A stretch of 64,000 bases of DNA from Pseudomonas rhizoryzae (GCF_005250615.1 NZ_SULM01000002.1:248001-312000); one strand, 5' to 3'; shown: positions 1 through 10,933, counted from the stretch's first letter. Notes: generated by a model not told the origin, from the letters alone. A program made the numbers and translations.

Positions 1-1793
1 TCGAGCTGCGCCTCAAGCCGCTCTGGGATGACCACGAGCGCTTCGCCGGCCTGCTCGGCGTCTGCCGCGACATCTCCGCCCAGCGCCGTACGGAAAAGGA
101 CATGCGCATGGCGGCCACGGTGTTCGATCACTCCGCCGGTGCCATCCTGGTCACCGACCCGGCCGGCTACATCGTGCGCGTCAACCGCACCTTCAGCCGC
201 ATCACCGGCTTCGCTGCCGCGGACGTCCTCGACCAGCAGCCGATGATGATCTGCGCCGACAAGCAGGAAGCCAACCAGCTGCAACACGTGATGCAGCAGC
301 TGCGCACCGAGGACAGCTGGGAAGGCGAAATCTGGCAGCGCCGCAAGGATAACGAGCCCTATCCCTCCTGGGTCGGCATCACCGCCATCCGCGACGACGA
401 CGGCGATCTGATGAGCTATGTCTGCTTCTTCGTCGACATCAGCGAACGCAAGGCCAGCGAGCGGCGCATCCACCGCCTGGCCTACTACGACGCCCTCACC
501 CTGCTGCCCAACCGCACCCTGTTCCAGGACCGCCTGCACAATGCCCTGCAGCAGAGCCGGCACAACGACAGCTGGGTGGTGCTGATGTTCCTCGACCTGG
601 ACCGCTTCAAGCCGATCAACGACTCCCTGGGCCATGCCGCGGGCGATCGGATGCTCAAGGAAGTGGCCATGCGCCTGACCGCCTGCGTCGGCACCGAGGA
701 CAGCGTGGCGCGCATGGGTGGCGACGAGTTCACCCTGCTGCTGTCCGGCCTGGAGACCCGCGAGGTCGCCCTGGCCCAGGCCATCCGCGTCGGTGAGCAG
801 ATCCTCGCCCAGCTCTCGGATGCCTTCATCCTCGAAGGCCGCGAATTCTTCGTCTCCGCCAGCATCGGTATCGCCCTGTCCCCCCAGGACGGCCATGAAC
901 TCAGCCAGCTGATGAAGAACGCCGACACGGCCATGTACCACGCCAAGGAAATGGGCAAGAACAACTTCCAGTTCTACCAGGCCGAGATGAACGCCCGCGC
1001 CCTGGAGCGCCTGGAGTTGGAAGCCGACCTGCGCCATGCCCTGCTGCAGGGCGAATTCCGCCTGCACTACCAGCCGCAATACCGCTGCGACAACAGCCGC
1101 CTGACCGGCGTCGAGGCGCTGCTGCGCTGGGAACACCCGGTGCGCGGCCATGTGTCCCCCGCCGAGTTCATCCCGGTGCTGGAGGAGATCGGCCTGGTAG
1201 TCCAGGTGGGCGACTGGGTGATCCGCGAGGCCTGCCGCCAGATGCGCGAATGGCACGCGGCCAAGGTGCGCATTCCCAAGGTCTCGGTGAACCTCTCCGC
1301 CCGCCAGTTCAGCGACGGCCAACTCGGCCAGCGCATCGCCGAGATCCTCACCGAGACCGGCCTGCCCCCCGCTTGTCTGGAGCTGGAACTGACCGAGAGC
1401 ATTCTGATGCGCGACGTCGGCGAAGCCCTGCAACTGCTGGGTGAACTCAAGGGCCTGGGCCTGTGCATCGCGGTCGATGACTTCGGTACCGGCTATTCCT
1501 CGCTCAACTACCTCAAGCAATTCCCCATCGACATCCTCAAGATCGACCGCAGCTTCGTCGACGGCCTGCCCCACGGCGAACAGGACGCCCAGATCGCCCG
1601 CGCCATCATCGCCATGGCCCATAGCCTCAACCTCTCGGTGATCGCCGAAGGCGTGGAGCAGCAGGAACAACTGGATTTCCTCTGCACCCATGGCTGCGAC
1701 GAGGTCCAGGGCTTCCTCTTCGACCGCCCGCTGCCGCCGGACCAGCTGCGCAAGCGCGTCGAGCACCAAGGGCTGTTTCCGGTCCTGACATGA
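1..1793 (+). CDS. PAS-GGDEF-EAL c-di-GMP signalling protein, C-terminal part (MorA-like), 5' end outside window
   Basis: The reading frame is open from base 3 with no convincing start, so the gene begins upstream of the window. What is visible is the end of one PAS/PAC unit, a further PAS domain, a GGDEF domain with an intact GGDEF motif at bases 717-731, and an EAL domain with an intact EAL motif at 1113-1121 and the DDFGTGYSSL block. Both motifs being intact suggests that it may both make and degrade cyclic di-GMP, but this is inference. The gene is followed by glyA. In P. aeruginosa the motility regulator MorA (PAS-GGDEF-EAL, membrane anchored) lies next to glyA3, so this is probably the MorA orthologue. 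The N-terminal membrane region that would confirm it is missing, so I give no symbol. Confidence 0.9.
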   Translation, partial: ELRLKPLWDDHERFAGLLGVCRDISAQRRTEKDMRMAATVFDHSAGAILVTDPAGYIVRVNRTFSRITGFAAADVLDQQPMMICADKQEANQLQHVMQQLRTEDSWEGEIWQRRKDNEPYPSWVGITAIRDDDGDLMSYVCFFVDISERKASERRIHRLAYYDALTLLPNRTLFQDRLHNALQQSRHNDSWVVLMFLDLDRFKPINDSLGHAAGDRMLKEVAMRLTACVGTEDSVARMGGDEFTLLLSGLETREVALAQAIRVGEQILAQLSDAFILEGREFFVSASIGIALSPQDGHELSQLMKNADTAMYHAKEMGKNNFQFYQAEMNARALERLELEADLRHALLQGEFRLHYQPQYRCDNSRLTGVEALLRWEHPVRGHVSPAEFIPVLEEIGLVVQVGDWVIREACRQMREWHAAKVRIPKVSVNLSARQFSDGQLGQRIAEILTETGLPPACLELELTESILMRDVGEALQLLGELKGLGLCIAVDDFGTGYSSLNYLKQFPIDILKIDRSFVDGLPHGEQDAQIARAIIAMAHSLNLSVIAEGVEQQEQLDFLCTHGCDEVQGFLFDRPLPPDQLRKRVEHQGLFPVLT

Positions 1794-1849
1794 GACCGAT
1801 GGCGCCGCTGCATGACCGGCGCTCATACCTCAGGCTTCCCGCGATGGGG

Positions 1850-1860
1850 TAGAATGCCGC
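1850..1860 (+). promoter_or_regulatory. Possible -10 box upstream of glyA
   Basis: TAGAAT followed by GCCGC lies 62 bases before the glyA start. The same string occurs before yggS (54959). No good -35 hexamer is visible at 17 bp, so this is a weak promoter call based on the shared motif. Confidence 0.35.
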
Positions 1861-1867
1861 CCTTCAC

Positions 1868-1884
1868 GAGCCCGGACCGGGCTC
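1868..1884. other. GC-rich hairpin in the glyA leader
   Basis: GAGCCCGG and CCGGGCTC form an 8-bp stem around a single A, between the end of the GGDEF-EAL gene and glyA. No U tract follows on the plus strand. It could be a weak terminator for the upstream gene or a leader structure for glyA. Confidence 0.35.
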
Positions 1885-1917
1885 GCTCTTCGCCATGCCT
1901 CAGGGGACCCTGCCGCC

Positions 1918-3171
1918 ATGTTCAGCCGTGAAACCACCATCGCCCGCTTCGACGCCGACCTGTATGCCGCCATGCAGCAGGAAGCCCAGCGTCAGGAAGA
2001 TCACATCGAGCTGATCGCTTCGGAAAACTACACCAGCCCGGCGGTCATGGAAGCCCAAGGCTCGGTGCTGACCAACAAGTACGCCGAAGGCTATCCCCAC
2101 AAGCGCTACTATGGCGGTTGCGAGTACGTCGATGTGGTCGAGCAACTGGCCATCGACCGCGCCAAAGAGCTGTTCGGCGCCGACTACGCCAACGTCCAGC
2201 CGCACTCCGGCTCCCAGGCCAACGCGGCCGTGTACCTGGCACTGATCGAAGCCGGCGACACCATCCTCGGCATGAGCCTGGCTCACGGCGGCCACCTGAC
2301 CCACGGCGCCACCGTCTCCTCCTCCGGCAAGCTGTACAACGCCGTGCAGTACGGCATCGACGAGCAAGGCCTGATCGACTACGCCGAGGTCGAGCGCCTG
2401 GCCCTGGAGCACAAGCCCAAGGTCATCGTCGCCGGCTACTCCGCCTACTCCCAGGTCCTCGACTTCGCCCGCTTCCGCGCCATCGCCGATGCCGTGGGTG
2501 CCTACCTGTTCGTCGACATGGCCCACTTCGCCGGCCTGGTCGCCGCAGGCGTCTACCCGAACCCGGTACCCTTCGCCGACGTGGTCACCAGCACCACCCA
2601 CAAGACCCTGCGCGGTCCGCGCGGCGGCCTGATCCTGGCCAAGGCCAACGAAGCCATCGAGAAGAAACTCAACTCGGCGGTCTTCCCCGGCGCCCAGGGC
2701 GGTCCGCTGATGCACGTCATCGCCGGCAAGGCCGTGTGCTTCAAGGAAGCCCTGCAGCCCGAGTTCAAGACCTACCAGCAGCAGGTGATCAAGAACGCCC
2801 AGGCCATGGCCAGCGTCTTCATCGAGCGCGGCTTCGACGTGGTCTCCGGTGGCACCGACAACCACCTGTTCCTGCTCAGCCTGATCAAGCAGGAAATCAC
2901 CGGCAAGGACGCGGACGCCGCCCTGGGTCGCGCCTTCATCACCGTGAACAAGAACTCGGTGCCCAACGATCCGCGCTCGCCCTTCGTTACCTCCGGCCTG
3001 CGCATCGGCACCCCGGCCGTTACCACGCGCGGCTTCAAGGAAGCCGAGTGCCGCGAGCTGGCCGGCTGGATCTGCGACATCCTCGGCAACATGGGCGACG
3101 AGTCGGTGATCGACGCCGTGCGTGCCAAAGTCCAGGCCGTCTGCGCCCGCCTGCCGGTGTACGGCAAGTAA
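1918..3171 (+). CDS. glyA: Serine hydroxymethyltransferase
   Basis: The 417-residue product is a full-length PLP enzyme that converts serine and tetrahydrofolate to glycine and 5,10-methylenetetrahydrofolate in the cytoplasm, supplying one-carbon units. The SHMT signatures are clear: the N-terminal [11 protein letters not shown] block, the YYGGCEYVD block and the PLP-lysine motif [14 protein letters not shown] with the lysine at residue 229. The length matches the bacterial family. The ATG at 1918 has a purine-rich GGGGA upstream. It sits directly after the MorA-like gene, the arrangement recalled for P. aeruginosa glyA3, and is followed by a REP-like hairpin and a strong terminator. Confidence 0.98.
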   Translation: MFSRETTIARFDADLYAAMQQEAQRQEDHIELIASENYTSPAVMEAQGSVLTNKYAEGYPHKRYYGGCEYVDVVEQLAIDRAKELFGADYANVQPHSGSQANAAVYLALIEAGDTILGMSLAHGGHLTHGATVSSSGKLYNAVQYGIDEQGLIDYAEVERLALEHKPKVIVAGYSAYSQVLDFARFRAIADAVGAYLFVDMAHFAGLVAAGVYPNPVPFADVVTSTTHKTLRGPRGGLILAKANEAIEKKLNSAVFPGAQGGPLMHVIAGKAVCFKEALQPEFKTYQQQVIKNAQAMASVFIERGFDVVSGGTDNHLFLLSLIKQEITGKDADAALGRAFITVNKNSVPNDPRSPFVTSGLRIGTPAVTTRGFKEAECRELAGWICDILGNMGDESVIDAVRAKVQAVCARLPVYGK

Positions 3172-3184
3172 GAGGCACGTCGTC

Positions 3185-3219
3185 CCCCCTCTCCCTCTGG
3201 GAGAGGGCCGGGGTGAGGG
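3185..3219. repeat. REP-like palindromic element, copy 1
   Basis: This is a CCCTCTCCCTC / GAGAGGG hairpin followed by the conserved tail GGGGTGAGGG. The same element recurs at about 5569, 10588, 10760 and 10934, always between genes, which is the behaviour of a repetitive extragenic palindrome. Confidence 0.8.
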
Positions 3220-3230
3220 AAGCCCAAACC

Positions 3231-3262
3231 AAAGAGCCCCGACCCATCGGCCGGGGCTCTTT
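3231..3262 (+). terminator. Rho-independent terminator after glyA
   Basis: An 11-bp perfect stem, AAAGAGCCCCG paired with CGGGGCTCTTT, surrounds a 10-base loop 60 bases after the glyA stop. The A and T ends of the stem would allow it to work in either direction. Confidence 0.8.
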
Positions 3263-3329
3263 GCATGTAATAGAAGGGTCACCAAGGCAGCCAAGCCCGA
3301 GCTTGCCGCACCCGGGGTCCCCCCAAAAA

Positions 3330-3361
3330 CGAAAAACCCCGGCCAGTGCCGGGGTTTTTCG
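3330..3361 (-). terminator. Rho-independent terminator after trxB (bidirectional)
   Basis: A 14-bp perfect stem has a GC core flanked by AAAAA on the left and TTTTT on the right, with a 4-base loop. It starts 16 bases beyond the trxB stop on the minus strand and could also back up glyA termination on the plus strand. Confidence 0.88.
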
Positions 3362-3376
3362 TTTGCCGCGAACGCC

Positions 3377-4652
<1,276 letters not shown>

Positions 4653-5405
4653 ATGGCTGTCGCTCCGCTGTCCGGCTCCGCCTACTTCGCCGAAGGTCTG
4701 CGCCTGGTGACCCGCCCCGGCCTGCGCCGCTTCGTGGTCATCCCGCTGACCATCAACCTGCTGCTCTACGCCGTCATCCTCACCTTCGCCATACGCGGCT
4801 TCGAGGGCTGGCTGGAGCAGCTGATGCCGAGCCTGCCGAACTGGGCCGGCTTCGTCGAATGGCTGCTCTGGCCGCTGTTCGTGCTGTTGCTGCTGGCGAT
4901 CATCTTCTTCACCTTCACGATGCTCGCCAACCTGGTGGCGGCCCCCTTCAACGGCTTTCTCGCCGAAAAGGTGGAGGTGCTGGTGCGCGGCCAGGATGAC
5001 TTCCCGCCCTTCAACCTCACCGAACTGCTGACCATGGTGCCCCGTACCCTGCAGCGCGAACTGCGCAAGCTGGGCTACTACCTGCCGCGCGCCCTGGGTC
5101 TGCTGGTGCTGACCTTCATCCCCGGCCTCAACCTGATCGCCGCGCCGCTATGGATCCTGTTCGGCGTCTGGATGATGGCGGTGCAGTACATCGACTTCCC
5201 CGCCGACAACCACAAGCTGGACTTCCGCAGCATGCTCTCCTGGCTGCGCACCCGTCGCCTGCGCTGCCTGGGTTTCGGCGGGGTGACCTACCTGGCGCTG
5301 CTGGTACCCGGCCTGAACGCCCTGTTCATGCCCGCCGCGGTGGCTGGGGCGACGCTGTTCTGGGTACGGGAAGAAGGTAACAAGGCGCTGGTGGTGCGTT
5401 CCTGA
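4653..5405 (+). CDS. cysZ: Sulfate transporter CysZ (EI24-like membrane protein)
   Basis: The 250-residue inner-membrane protein has several long hydrophobic segments (for example around [12 protein letters not shown] and [13 protein letters not shown]). It matches the CysZ family that mediates sulfate uptake for cysteine synthesis, including the N-terminal [12 protein letters not shown] pattern and the [21 protein letters not shown] central region typical of CysZ. An upstream ATG at 4623 exists, but the start at 4653 has AGGAAA five bases upstream and gives the family length. No other cys genes are nearby, so transport of sulfate is known from the family and not from context. Confidence 0.93.
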   Translation: MAVAPLSGSAYFAEGLRLVTRPGLRRFVVIPLTINLLLYAVILTFAIRGFEGWLEQLMPSLPNWAGFVEWLLWPLFVLLLLAIIFFTFTMLANLVAAPFNGFLAEKVEVLVRGQDDFPPFNLTELLTMVPRTLQRELRKLGYYLPRALGLLVLTFIPGLNLIAAPLWILFGVWMMAVQYIDFPADNHKLDFRSMLSWLRTRRLRCLGFGGVTYLALLVPGLNALFMPAAVAGATLFWVREEGNKALVVRS

Positions 5406-5429
5406 ATCCCGCCCGCTGGGATTTCCACC

Positions 5430-5538
5430 GTAGGTTGGGTTGAGCGCAGCGAAGCCCAACGACTCCAGGCCATCACACCGGACACCAGGGTTTCCGGCTG
5501 TTGGGCTTCGGCGATGAAGCCGCCTCAACCCAACCTAC
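5430..5538. repeat. Inverted pair of REP-like elements (REPIN-like)
   Basis: A 31-base element GTAGGTTGGGTTGAGCGCAG... at 5430-5460 is repeated in inverted orientation at 5500-5538, where the loop side differs (GGCGATGAAGCC). The two copies can pair across about 40 bases into one large hairpin. The same motif, in the 5500-type orientation, appears three times at 10549-10923. Confidence 0.75.
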
Positions 5539-5568
5539 GACGCGTTCCGCCCACACCACCCAGCCAGC

Positions 5569-5604
5569 CTCTTTTCCCCCCTCGGAGAGGGGTTGGGGTG
5601 AGGG
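5569..5604. repeat. REP-like palindromic element, copy 2
   Basis: A diverged copy of the element at 3185, with CCCCCCTC, GGAGAGGGG and the conserved TTGGGGTGAGGG tail. It lies in the convergent space between cysZ and slyD. Confidence 0.7.
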
Positions 5605-5629
5605 CCACGCCGCACGGACGCCACAAACG

Positions 5630-5667
5630 ACGACGCCCGTGCCGGCCAAGCCGGACACGGGCGTCGT
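5630..5667 (-). terminator. Terminator after slyD
   Basis: A 12-bp stem ACGACGCCCGTG / CACGGGCGTCGT encloses a loop that itself contains CCGG repeats. On the minus strand it is followed by a short T-containing stretch (TCGTTTG). It begins 18 bases past the slyD stop. Confidence 0.65.
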
Positions 5668-5685
5668 GGAAGCCTGTCGCCAGGC

Positions 5686-6171
5686 TTAGTGGTGGTGACC
5701 ACCTTCGCCATGGATATGGCCGTGGGAGATCTCTTCGTCGCTGGCGGCACGCACGTTGACCACCTTGACGGCGAAGTTCAGGCGCTGGCCAGCCAGGGGA
5801 TGGTTGCCGTCGACGGTGACCTGGTCGCCGTCGATGTCACGCACGGTGACGATCTGCATGGCGCCGTCCGGGCCGGAGGCATGGAACTGCATGCCCACTT
5901 CCAGCTCGTCCACGCCTTCGAACATTTCCTTGCCCAGGGTGGCGACCAGCTCGGGGCTGTATTCGCCGTAGGCGTCTTCCGGCTCGATGGCGACCTTGAG
6001 CTCGTCACCAGCCTGCTTGCCGCTGAGGGCGCGCTCAAGACCCGGAATGATGTTACCCGCGCCTTGCAGGTAGACCAGCGGGGCACCGCCAGCGGAGCTG
6101 TCGATGACTTCACCGGCGTCGTTGGTCAGGGTGTAGTCGATGGATACCGCCGTGTTCGCCGCGATCTGCAT
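5686..6171 (-). CDS. slyD: FKBP-type peptidyl-prolyl isomerase SlyD
   Basis: The 161-residue cytoplasmic prolyl isomerase and chaperone has the FKBP core split by an inserted flap domain, as in SlyD: the NTAVSIDYTLTNDAGEVID start, the GAGNIIPGLERAL segment, EPEDAYGEY, and the GNHPLAGQRLNF block. The C-terminus is His-rich (HGHIHGEGGHHH), the metal-binding tail typical of SlyD, here shorter than in E. coli. I chose the ATG at 6171 because AAGG lies eight bases upstream and family members begin MQIAAN. The ATG at 6186 has no ribosome site. Confidence 0.95.
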   Translation of the reverse strand: MQIAANTAVSIDYTLTNDAGEVIDSSAGGAPLVYLQGAGNIIPGLERALSGKQAGDELKVAIEPEDAYGEYSPELVATLGKEMFEGVDELEVGMQFHASGPDGAMQIVTVRDIDGDQVTVDGNHPLAGQRLNFAVKVVNVRAASDEEISHGHIHGEGGHHH

Positions 6172-6396
6172 GGCCAGAACCTTCATGCTGGGAAAAAATA
6201 GGATTGACGCATCAGTCTACGCGTCCAACCTAGCAATTGCGAATGCGTTCGGTCAGCCCAGTGGCGCGATGAGGCATCCGAACGGCGCCCCTGCAACCGT
6301 GACCGACCGCTCGTCACACAATCGCCATGGCGGCTTCACGGCGCTGTCATGCCGGCTACCTAGGGTTTGCTGCACAACCGTTGCAGGAGCCCTGCC

Positions 6397-7125
6397 ATGC
6401 CGAGTCCCGTGTCCGCACCGCCCGCTCTCCGCGCCGAACGCCTGTCGACCGCGGCCGACATCCGCGCCGCCCAGCGCCTGCGAGCAACCGTATTCGGCAG
6501 TACCTATGGGGTGCATTTCGCCGACAACCTCGACCAGGATGCCTTCGATTCCCACTGCCTGCACCTGGGCGTGCGCGATCTGCGCAGCGGCGAGCTGATC
6601 GCCACCACGCGCCTGCTCGACGGGCGCCGCCGGACTCAGGTCGGCAGACTCTACAGCGAAAGCGAATTCCAGCTGGACGGCCTGGACGAGCTGCAGGGGC
6701 CGATCCTGGAAATCGGTCGCACCTGCGTCGCCAACGGGCACCGTACCGGCGCGGCCATCGCCCTGCTCTGGGCCGAATTGGCCGAGATCATGGATAGCGG
6801 CGGCTATCGCTACCTGATGGGTTGCGCCAGCGTGCCCATGGCCGACGGTGGCTTGCAGGCCGCCGCCCTGCTGCGCCAGGCCGCGCGTGACGAGCGTACC
6901 CCGGCGATCCGCGCCACGCCGCGCAGGCCCTTGCCCTTCGTCGCCGTGCCGGACAACCTGGTGGTGCAGTTGCCGCCCCTGCTCAAGGCCTATCTGCGCC
7001 TCGGCGCCCAGGTCTGCGGGGCACCCTGCTGGGACCCCGAGTTCGGTGTGGCCGATGTCTTCATCCTGCTGCAGCGCGAAGACCTCTGCCCGCGCTACGC
7101 TCGCCACTTCAAGGCCGCGGTATGA
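6397..7125 (+). CDS. olsB: Ornithine-acyl[ACP] N-acyltransferase OlsB
   Basis: The 242-residue GNAT-fold acyltransferase belongs to the OlsB/hemolysin-like family and adds a 3-hydroxyacyl chain to the alpha-amino group of ornithine, the first step of ornithine lipid synthesis. The family segments [19 protein letters not shown]-like ([13 protein letters not shown]) and YLMGCASV are visible. The start at 6397 has GCAGGAG eight bases upstream. An upstream ATG at 6367 lacks one. It overlaps olsA by 4 bases (ATGA), so the two are translationally coupled. In pseudomonads olsBA is known to respond to phosphate starvation, but I do not see a clear Pho box. Confidence 0.92.
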   Translation: MPSPVSAPPALRAERLSTAADIRAAQRLRATVFGSTYGVHFADNLDQDAFDSHCLHLGVRDLRSGELIATTRLLDGRRRTQVGRLYSESEFQLDGLDELQGPILEIGRTCVANGHRTGAAIALLWAELAEIMDSGGYRYLMGCASVPMADGGLQAAALLRQAARDERTPAIRATPRRPLPFVAVPDNLVVQLPPLLKAYLRLGAQVCGAPCWDPEFGVADVFILLQREDLCPRYARHFKAAV

Positions 7126-7922
7126 GGCCAGTGCGCCTCGCCCTGCGCCTGCTGCCAGTATTCGCCGCGCTGCTGCTCGGGGCGCTGTTCGCCCTGGTCG
7201 TGGCGCTGGCGAGCGGGCTCACCCGTCGTCCCTGCCTGGTGCTGCGCCAGCAGTTGACCCGGCGGTTCTTCCAGGCGCTAACCAGGGCGCTGCGCCTGCG
7301 TCTGGAAGTCCATGGCCAGTGGTCCCAGGGCACCCATCTCTGGCTGGCCAACCACGTCTCCTGGCTCGACATCGTCGGCCTCGGCAGTCTGCGGCCGCTG
7401 AGCTTCCTGTCCAAGGCGGAGGTGGCGGACTGGCCCTTCGCCGGCTGGCTGACCCGCCAGGCCGGCACCCTGTTTATCCAGCGGGGTGCCGAACGCGGTG
7501 ATGCCTTAAGCGAAGCCCTGACGCAACGGCTGACCTCGGGGCTGTCAATGGCGCTCTTTCCCGAGGGCACCACCACCGACGGCAGCCAGCTCAGGACCTT
7601 TCACGGTCGTCTGCTGAGCCCGGCCATCGCCACCGGCACCCCGCTGCAACCCGTGGCGCTGAGCTACTGGCGTGACGGCATCCGCGACCAGGCCGCGGCC
7701 TTCGTCGGCGACGACGATCTGGTCAGCCATCTGCGCCGGCTGCTGGACAACGGCGGTACCACCCTGAGGATCGAATTCCTGCCGCCGCTGCCATCCCAGG
7801 ACCAACCGCGCCAGGTACTGGCCGGTCAGTGCCAGGCGGCCATCGCCGAGCGGCTGGGGATTCAGCCGGTCAGCCGCGCCGCCGCGCGTTCGGCGGCGGC
7901 GAAGGCCTGCAACTGCGGATAG
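7122..7922 (+). CDS. olsA: Lyso-ornithine lipid O-acyltransferase OlsA
   Basis: The 266-residue PlsC-family O-acyltransferase completes ornithine lipid synthesis. An N-terminal hydrophobic segment ([20 protein letters not shown]) anchors it to the inner membrane. The catalytic NHVSWLD (H-x4-D) and the acceptor-binding FPEGTTTDG motif are intact. The start overlaps the olsB stop. The last 61 bases overlap the 3' end of acpH on the other strand, which gives olsA an Ala/Arg-rich tail ([14 protein letters not shown]). Confidence 0.93.
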   Translation: MRPVRLALRLLPVFAALLLGALFALVVALASGLTRRPCLVLRQQLTRRFFQALTRALRLRLEVHGQWSQGTHLWLANHVSWLDIVGLGSLRPLSFLSKAEVADWPFAGWLTRQAGTLFIQRGAERGDALSEALTQRLTSGLSMALFPEGTTTDGSQLRTFHGRLLSPAIATGTPLQPVALSYWRDGIRDQAAAFVGDDDLVSHLRRLLDNGGTTLRIEFLPPLPSQDQPRQVLAGQCQAAIAERLGIQPVSRAAARSAAAKACNCG

Positions 7923-8452
7923 AAGCGGCGGAAATCGTCCAGCAGGCCGTCATAGGCGGCCGCCAGTTCGGCGAAGGCCCCGGCCAGTAACTCCGGCCGC
8001 GACAGCCGCCGGGCCATGCCCTCCACCACCCGCTCCAACACGGCGAAATCCGTGTAGCTGCCGAGCCAGTCCTGGCGCGCCATCACGGGGGCGATGCGGG
8101 CCAGGCGTGGCGGTAGCTCCGGCTCGTCGAGCAGAGTCCGATAGCAGTCCGCGACGAAACTCGGCAGGGGCTGGTCGGCGTAATCGTGCCAGAGCCGCGC
8201 CAGGCAGTGATCGAAGAACACATCCACCAGCAGCCCGGCCACCCGCCGCCGCGCCGCGGGCAGGCGCGCCTTGGCCTGGGCCACCTGGGGATGGTCATCG
8301 GTATAGACGTCGATGCGCCGATGCAGACGAATGCCGGCGGCGATGCCCGCCGGCCAGGCATCCGGCGAGCCCTTGACGAAATCGCCATAGAGGCTGCCGA
8401 GTCGATCCTCGCGGCCAGGACCGCCGAGGTGCAGATGAGCGAGATAATTCAT
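7862..8452 (-). CDS. acpH: Acyl carrier protein phosphodiesterase (AcpH family)
   Basis: The 196-residue protein begins MNYLAHLHLG, the invariant start of the AcpH/YajB family, and contains GDFVKG and the YTDDHP block expected of that family. AcpH removes the 4'-phosphopantetheine arm from ACP. The start is fixed by the family N-terminus. The GGAGGG upstream is unusually close (one base from the ATG), so initiation may be weak. The 3' end overlaps olsA by 61 bases in opposite orientation. It is divergent from the dehydrogenase gene at 8549. Confidence 0.9.
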   Translation of the reverse strand: MNYLAHLHLGGPGREDRLGSLYGDFVKGSPDAWPAGIAAGIRLHRRIDVYTDDHPQVAQAKARLPAARRRVAGLLVDVFFDHCLARLWHDYADQPLPSFVADCYRTLLDEPELPPRLARIAPVMARQDWLGSYTDFAVLERVVEGMARRLSRPELLAGAFAELAAAYDGLLDDFRRFYPQLQAFAAAERAAARLTG

Positions 8453-8548
8453 CCCTCCAGCATACCCCAGGCCAACCCCGGCGGTTTTCCTGGACGACCC
8501 GCGGCTGCTAGGCTCGGACTCCTTCTGTTCGCTCACGCTGGAGTCGTC

Positions 8549-9508
8549 ATGCCCGTTCGCGCCGTGTTCCTCGACTATGCCTCCCTCGACCTGGGTGATC
8601 TGGATCTGGCGCCGCTGCGCGCCGAGTTCGATGACCTGGCGCTGCACGATGCCACGGCACCGGCGGAAGTGGCCGCTCGACTGGCCGGGGCGCAGGTGGC
8701 CATCGTCAACAAGGTCACCCTGGATGCGGCCGTGTTCGCCGCCTGCCCGGAATTGAAACTGGTGCTGGTGACCGCTACCGGCACCAACAACATCGACCTG
8801 GAAGCGGCCCGCGCCCAGGGCGTGCGGGTCTGCAATTGCCAGGGTTATGGCACCCCTTCCGTCGCCCAGCACACCCTGGCCCTGCTGCTGGCGCTGGCGA
8901 CGCGACTGCCGGACTACCAGGCGGACGTGCGCGCCGGCCGTTGGCAGAGCGCTAGTCGCTTCTGCCTGCTGGATCATCCCATCGTCGAACTGGAGGGCAA
9001 GACCCTCGGCCTGCTCGGCCTGGGCGAATTGGGCAGCGCGGTACAGCGCCTGGCCGAAGCCTTCGGCATGCGGACCCTGGTGGGCCAGTTGCCCGGTCGG
9101 CCGGCGCGCCCGGGTAGCCTGCCGCTGGCCGAATTGCTGCCGCAGGTGGACGCCCTGACCCTGCACTGCCCGCTCACCGAGCAGACCCGTGGCCTGCTCG
9201 GGGCCGCCGAACTGGCGGCGATGAAACCCACCGCCTTCCTGGTCAATACCGCGCGGGGCGGCATCGTCGACGAACAGGCCCTGGCCGATTGCCTCAGACG
9301 CGGCCACCTGGGCGGCGCCGCCACCGACGTGCTCACGGTGGAACCCCCGCGCGAGGGCAATCCGCTACTGGCGGGCGACATTCCGCGGCTCATCGTCACG
9401 CCGCACAACGCCTGGGGCAGCCGCGAGGCGCGCCAGCGCATCGTCGCCCAGCTCACTGAAAACGCCCACGGCCATTTCGCCGGCACACCGCAGCGGGTGG
9501 TCTGCTAA
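8549..9508 (+). CDS. hprA: D-2-hydroxyacid dehydrogenase (HprA-like glycerate dehydrogenase)
   Basis: The 319-residue NAD(P)-dependent dehydrogenase has the two-domain D-isomer-specific fold. The nucleotide-binding GLGELG spans residues 157-162 and the catalytic triad is Arg236 (NTARGG), Glu265 (VEPPREG) and His286 (TPHNAWGS). The best match by memory is pseudomonad HprA, which reduces hydroxypyruvate to glycerate. Substrate cannot be proven from sequence. The start at 8549 has TGGAG five bases upstream. rsmC follows after 28 bases, so the two may be co-transcribed. Confidence 0.88.
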   Translation: MPVRAVFLDYASLDLGDLDLAPLRAEFDDLALHDATAPAEVAARLAGAQVAIVNKVTLDAAVFAACPELKLVLVTATGTNNIDLEAARAQGVRVCNCQGYGTPSVAQHTLALLLALATRLPDYQADVRAGRWQSASRFCLLDHPIVELEGKTLGLLGLGELGSAVQRLAEAFGMRTLVGQLPGRPARPGSLPLAELLPQVDALTLHCPLTEQTRGLLGAAELAAMKPTAFLVNTARGGIVDEQALADCLRRGHLGGAATDVLTVEPPREGNPLLAGDIPRLIVTPHNAWGSREARQRIVAQLTENAHGHFAGTPQRVVC

Positions 9509-9536
9509 AGTTCGCGCTTTTTCGCCAGGTAGCCCC

Positions 9537-10538
9537 ATGGATCCGCGCAGCGAAGTCCTTCTCCGTCACCCCGAGCGCTTCGACGGCTCCCTGCTGCTGG
9601 CCGGGCTACCGGCCGACGACCTGCTCGGCGCCCTGCCCAAGGCCCAGGGCTGGAGTTGGCATGCCGGCGAGGCGGACTACCTGGCCAGGCGCTATCCGGG
9701 GCGCAGCCACTTCGGCATCGAGCCGCCACCGGGCGACTTCGCTGGCGCCGTGCTGTTCCTGCCCAAATCCCGCGAAGCCACCGACTTCCTGCTCACCGCC
9801 CTGACCCGCCGGCTGCCCGCCGATGGCCACCTCTATCTGGTGGGTGAGAAGAAAGCCGGCATCGAGCGAGCTGCACGTCAGCTGGGCGCCTTCGGCCCGG
9901 CCAGCAAGCTCGACAGCGCCCGGCATTGCCAACTATGGCTGGTGCAGGGGCCGCACACCACGGCCGAGCCGCATCCGGAGGCCTGGCTGCAACGCCAGCA
10001 GCTGGCGCTAGGCGGCCTGGAATTGGACATCCTCAGCCTGCCGGGCGTATTCAGCCATGGCCGGCTGGACGTTGGCACGGCGCTGCTGCTGGAGCATCTG
10101 GAGGATCTACCCGAGGGCACGGTGCTGGACTTCGGTTGCGGCGCCGGCGTGGTCGGCGCGGCCCTGGCCCGGCGCTATCCCACCAGCACCCTGCACCTCC
10201 TGGACGTGGACGCCTTCGCCGTCGCCAGCAGTCGCCAGACCCTGGCGGCCAATGGCCTGGCCGGAACGGTAAGCGCCGGGGATGGCATCGCCGCGGCGCC
10301 CACCGGGCTGGCCGCCATCGTCAGCAATCCGCCCTTCCACAGCGGTGTGAAGACCGACTACCGCACCACCGAGACCTTGCTCGCCGAAGCCGTACACCAC
10401 CTGCGACCGGGCGGCGAGCTGCGCCTGGTGGCCAACAGCTTCCTGCGCTATCCGCCATTGATCGAGGCGGCCTTCGGCAATTGCCGTACCCTGGCCGAGC
10501 GCGACGGCTTCAAGATCTATAGCGCGCGACGTCGCTAG
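9537..10538 (+). CDS. rsmC: 16S rRNA (guanine1207-N2)-methyltransferase RsmC
   Basis: The 333-residue SAM-dependent methyltransferase has the RsmC double-domain layout: a degenerate N-terminal methyltransferase-like half (residues 1-160) and a catalytic C-terminal half with the SAM motif [10 protein letters not shown] near residue 200 and the catalytic SNPPFHSG motif near residue 263. RsmC modifies G1207 in the 30S subunit. The length fits the family. The gene is followed by a 172-bp tandem repeat array. Confidence 0.95.
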   Translation: MDPRSEVLLRHPERFDGSLLLAGLPADDLLGALPKAQGWSWHAGEADYLARRYPGRSHFGIEPPPGDFAGAVLFLPKSREATDFLLTALTRRLPADGHLYLVGEKKAGIERAARQLGAFGPASKLDSARHCQLWLVQGPHTTAEPHPEAWLQRQQLALGGLELDILSLPGVFSHGRLDVGTALLLEHLEDLPEGTVLDFGCGAGVVGAALARRYPTSTLHLLDVDAFAVASSRQTLAANGLAGTVSAGDGIAAAPTGLAAIVSNPPFHSGVKTDYRTTETLLAEAVHHLRPGGELRLVANSFLRYPPLIEAAFGNCRTLAERDGFKIYSARRR

Positions 10539-10587
10539 CCCGGGCAATGTTGGGCTTCGCTGCGCTCAACCCAACCTACAGCAGCAG

Positions 10588-10622
10588 CTCCCTCTCCCCT
10601 TGGGAGAAGGTTGGGGTGAGGG
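10588..10622. repeat. REP-like palindromic element, copy 3
   Basis: The same CCCTCTCCC hairpin with TTGGGGTGAGGG tail as at 3185; here the stem is CCTTGGGAGAAGG. It is part of tandem unit 1. Confidence 0.75.
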
Positions 10623-10759
10623 AAGCTCCACCCCAGAAGCGAAAGACCTCAGGCCTTCTTCGCCGCCTCGTACAGCGGCGTCACCTTGGAAGCCCAACAC
10701 AGGGGGCTCGACCCGGCAATGTTGGGCTTCGCTGCGCTCAGCCCAACCGACAGGACCAG

Positions 10760-10794
10760 CTCCCTCTCCCTCCGGGAGAGGGTTGGGGTGAGGG
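10760..10794. repeat. REP-like palindromic element, copy 4
   Basis: The hairpin CCCTCTCCCTCCGGGAGAGGG is followed by TTGGGGTGAGGG. It is part of tandem unit 2. Confidence 0.78.
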
Positions 10795-10933
10795 AAGCCC
10801 CACCCCAGAAGCAAAAGACCTCAGCCCTTCTTCGCCGCCTCGTACAGCGGCATCACCTTGGAAGCCCAACACAGCGGGCGCGACCCGGTAATGTTGGGCT
10901 TCGCTGCGCTCAACCCAACCTACAGCAGCGGCC

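Noticed and set aside
7862..9307. 481-residue minus-strand frame extending acpH upstream across the dehydrogenase
   Set aside because: The AcpH family starts at MNYLAHLHL (8452). The upstream part is antisense to the dehydrogenase gene, which has a complete catalytic triad.
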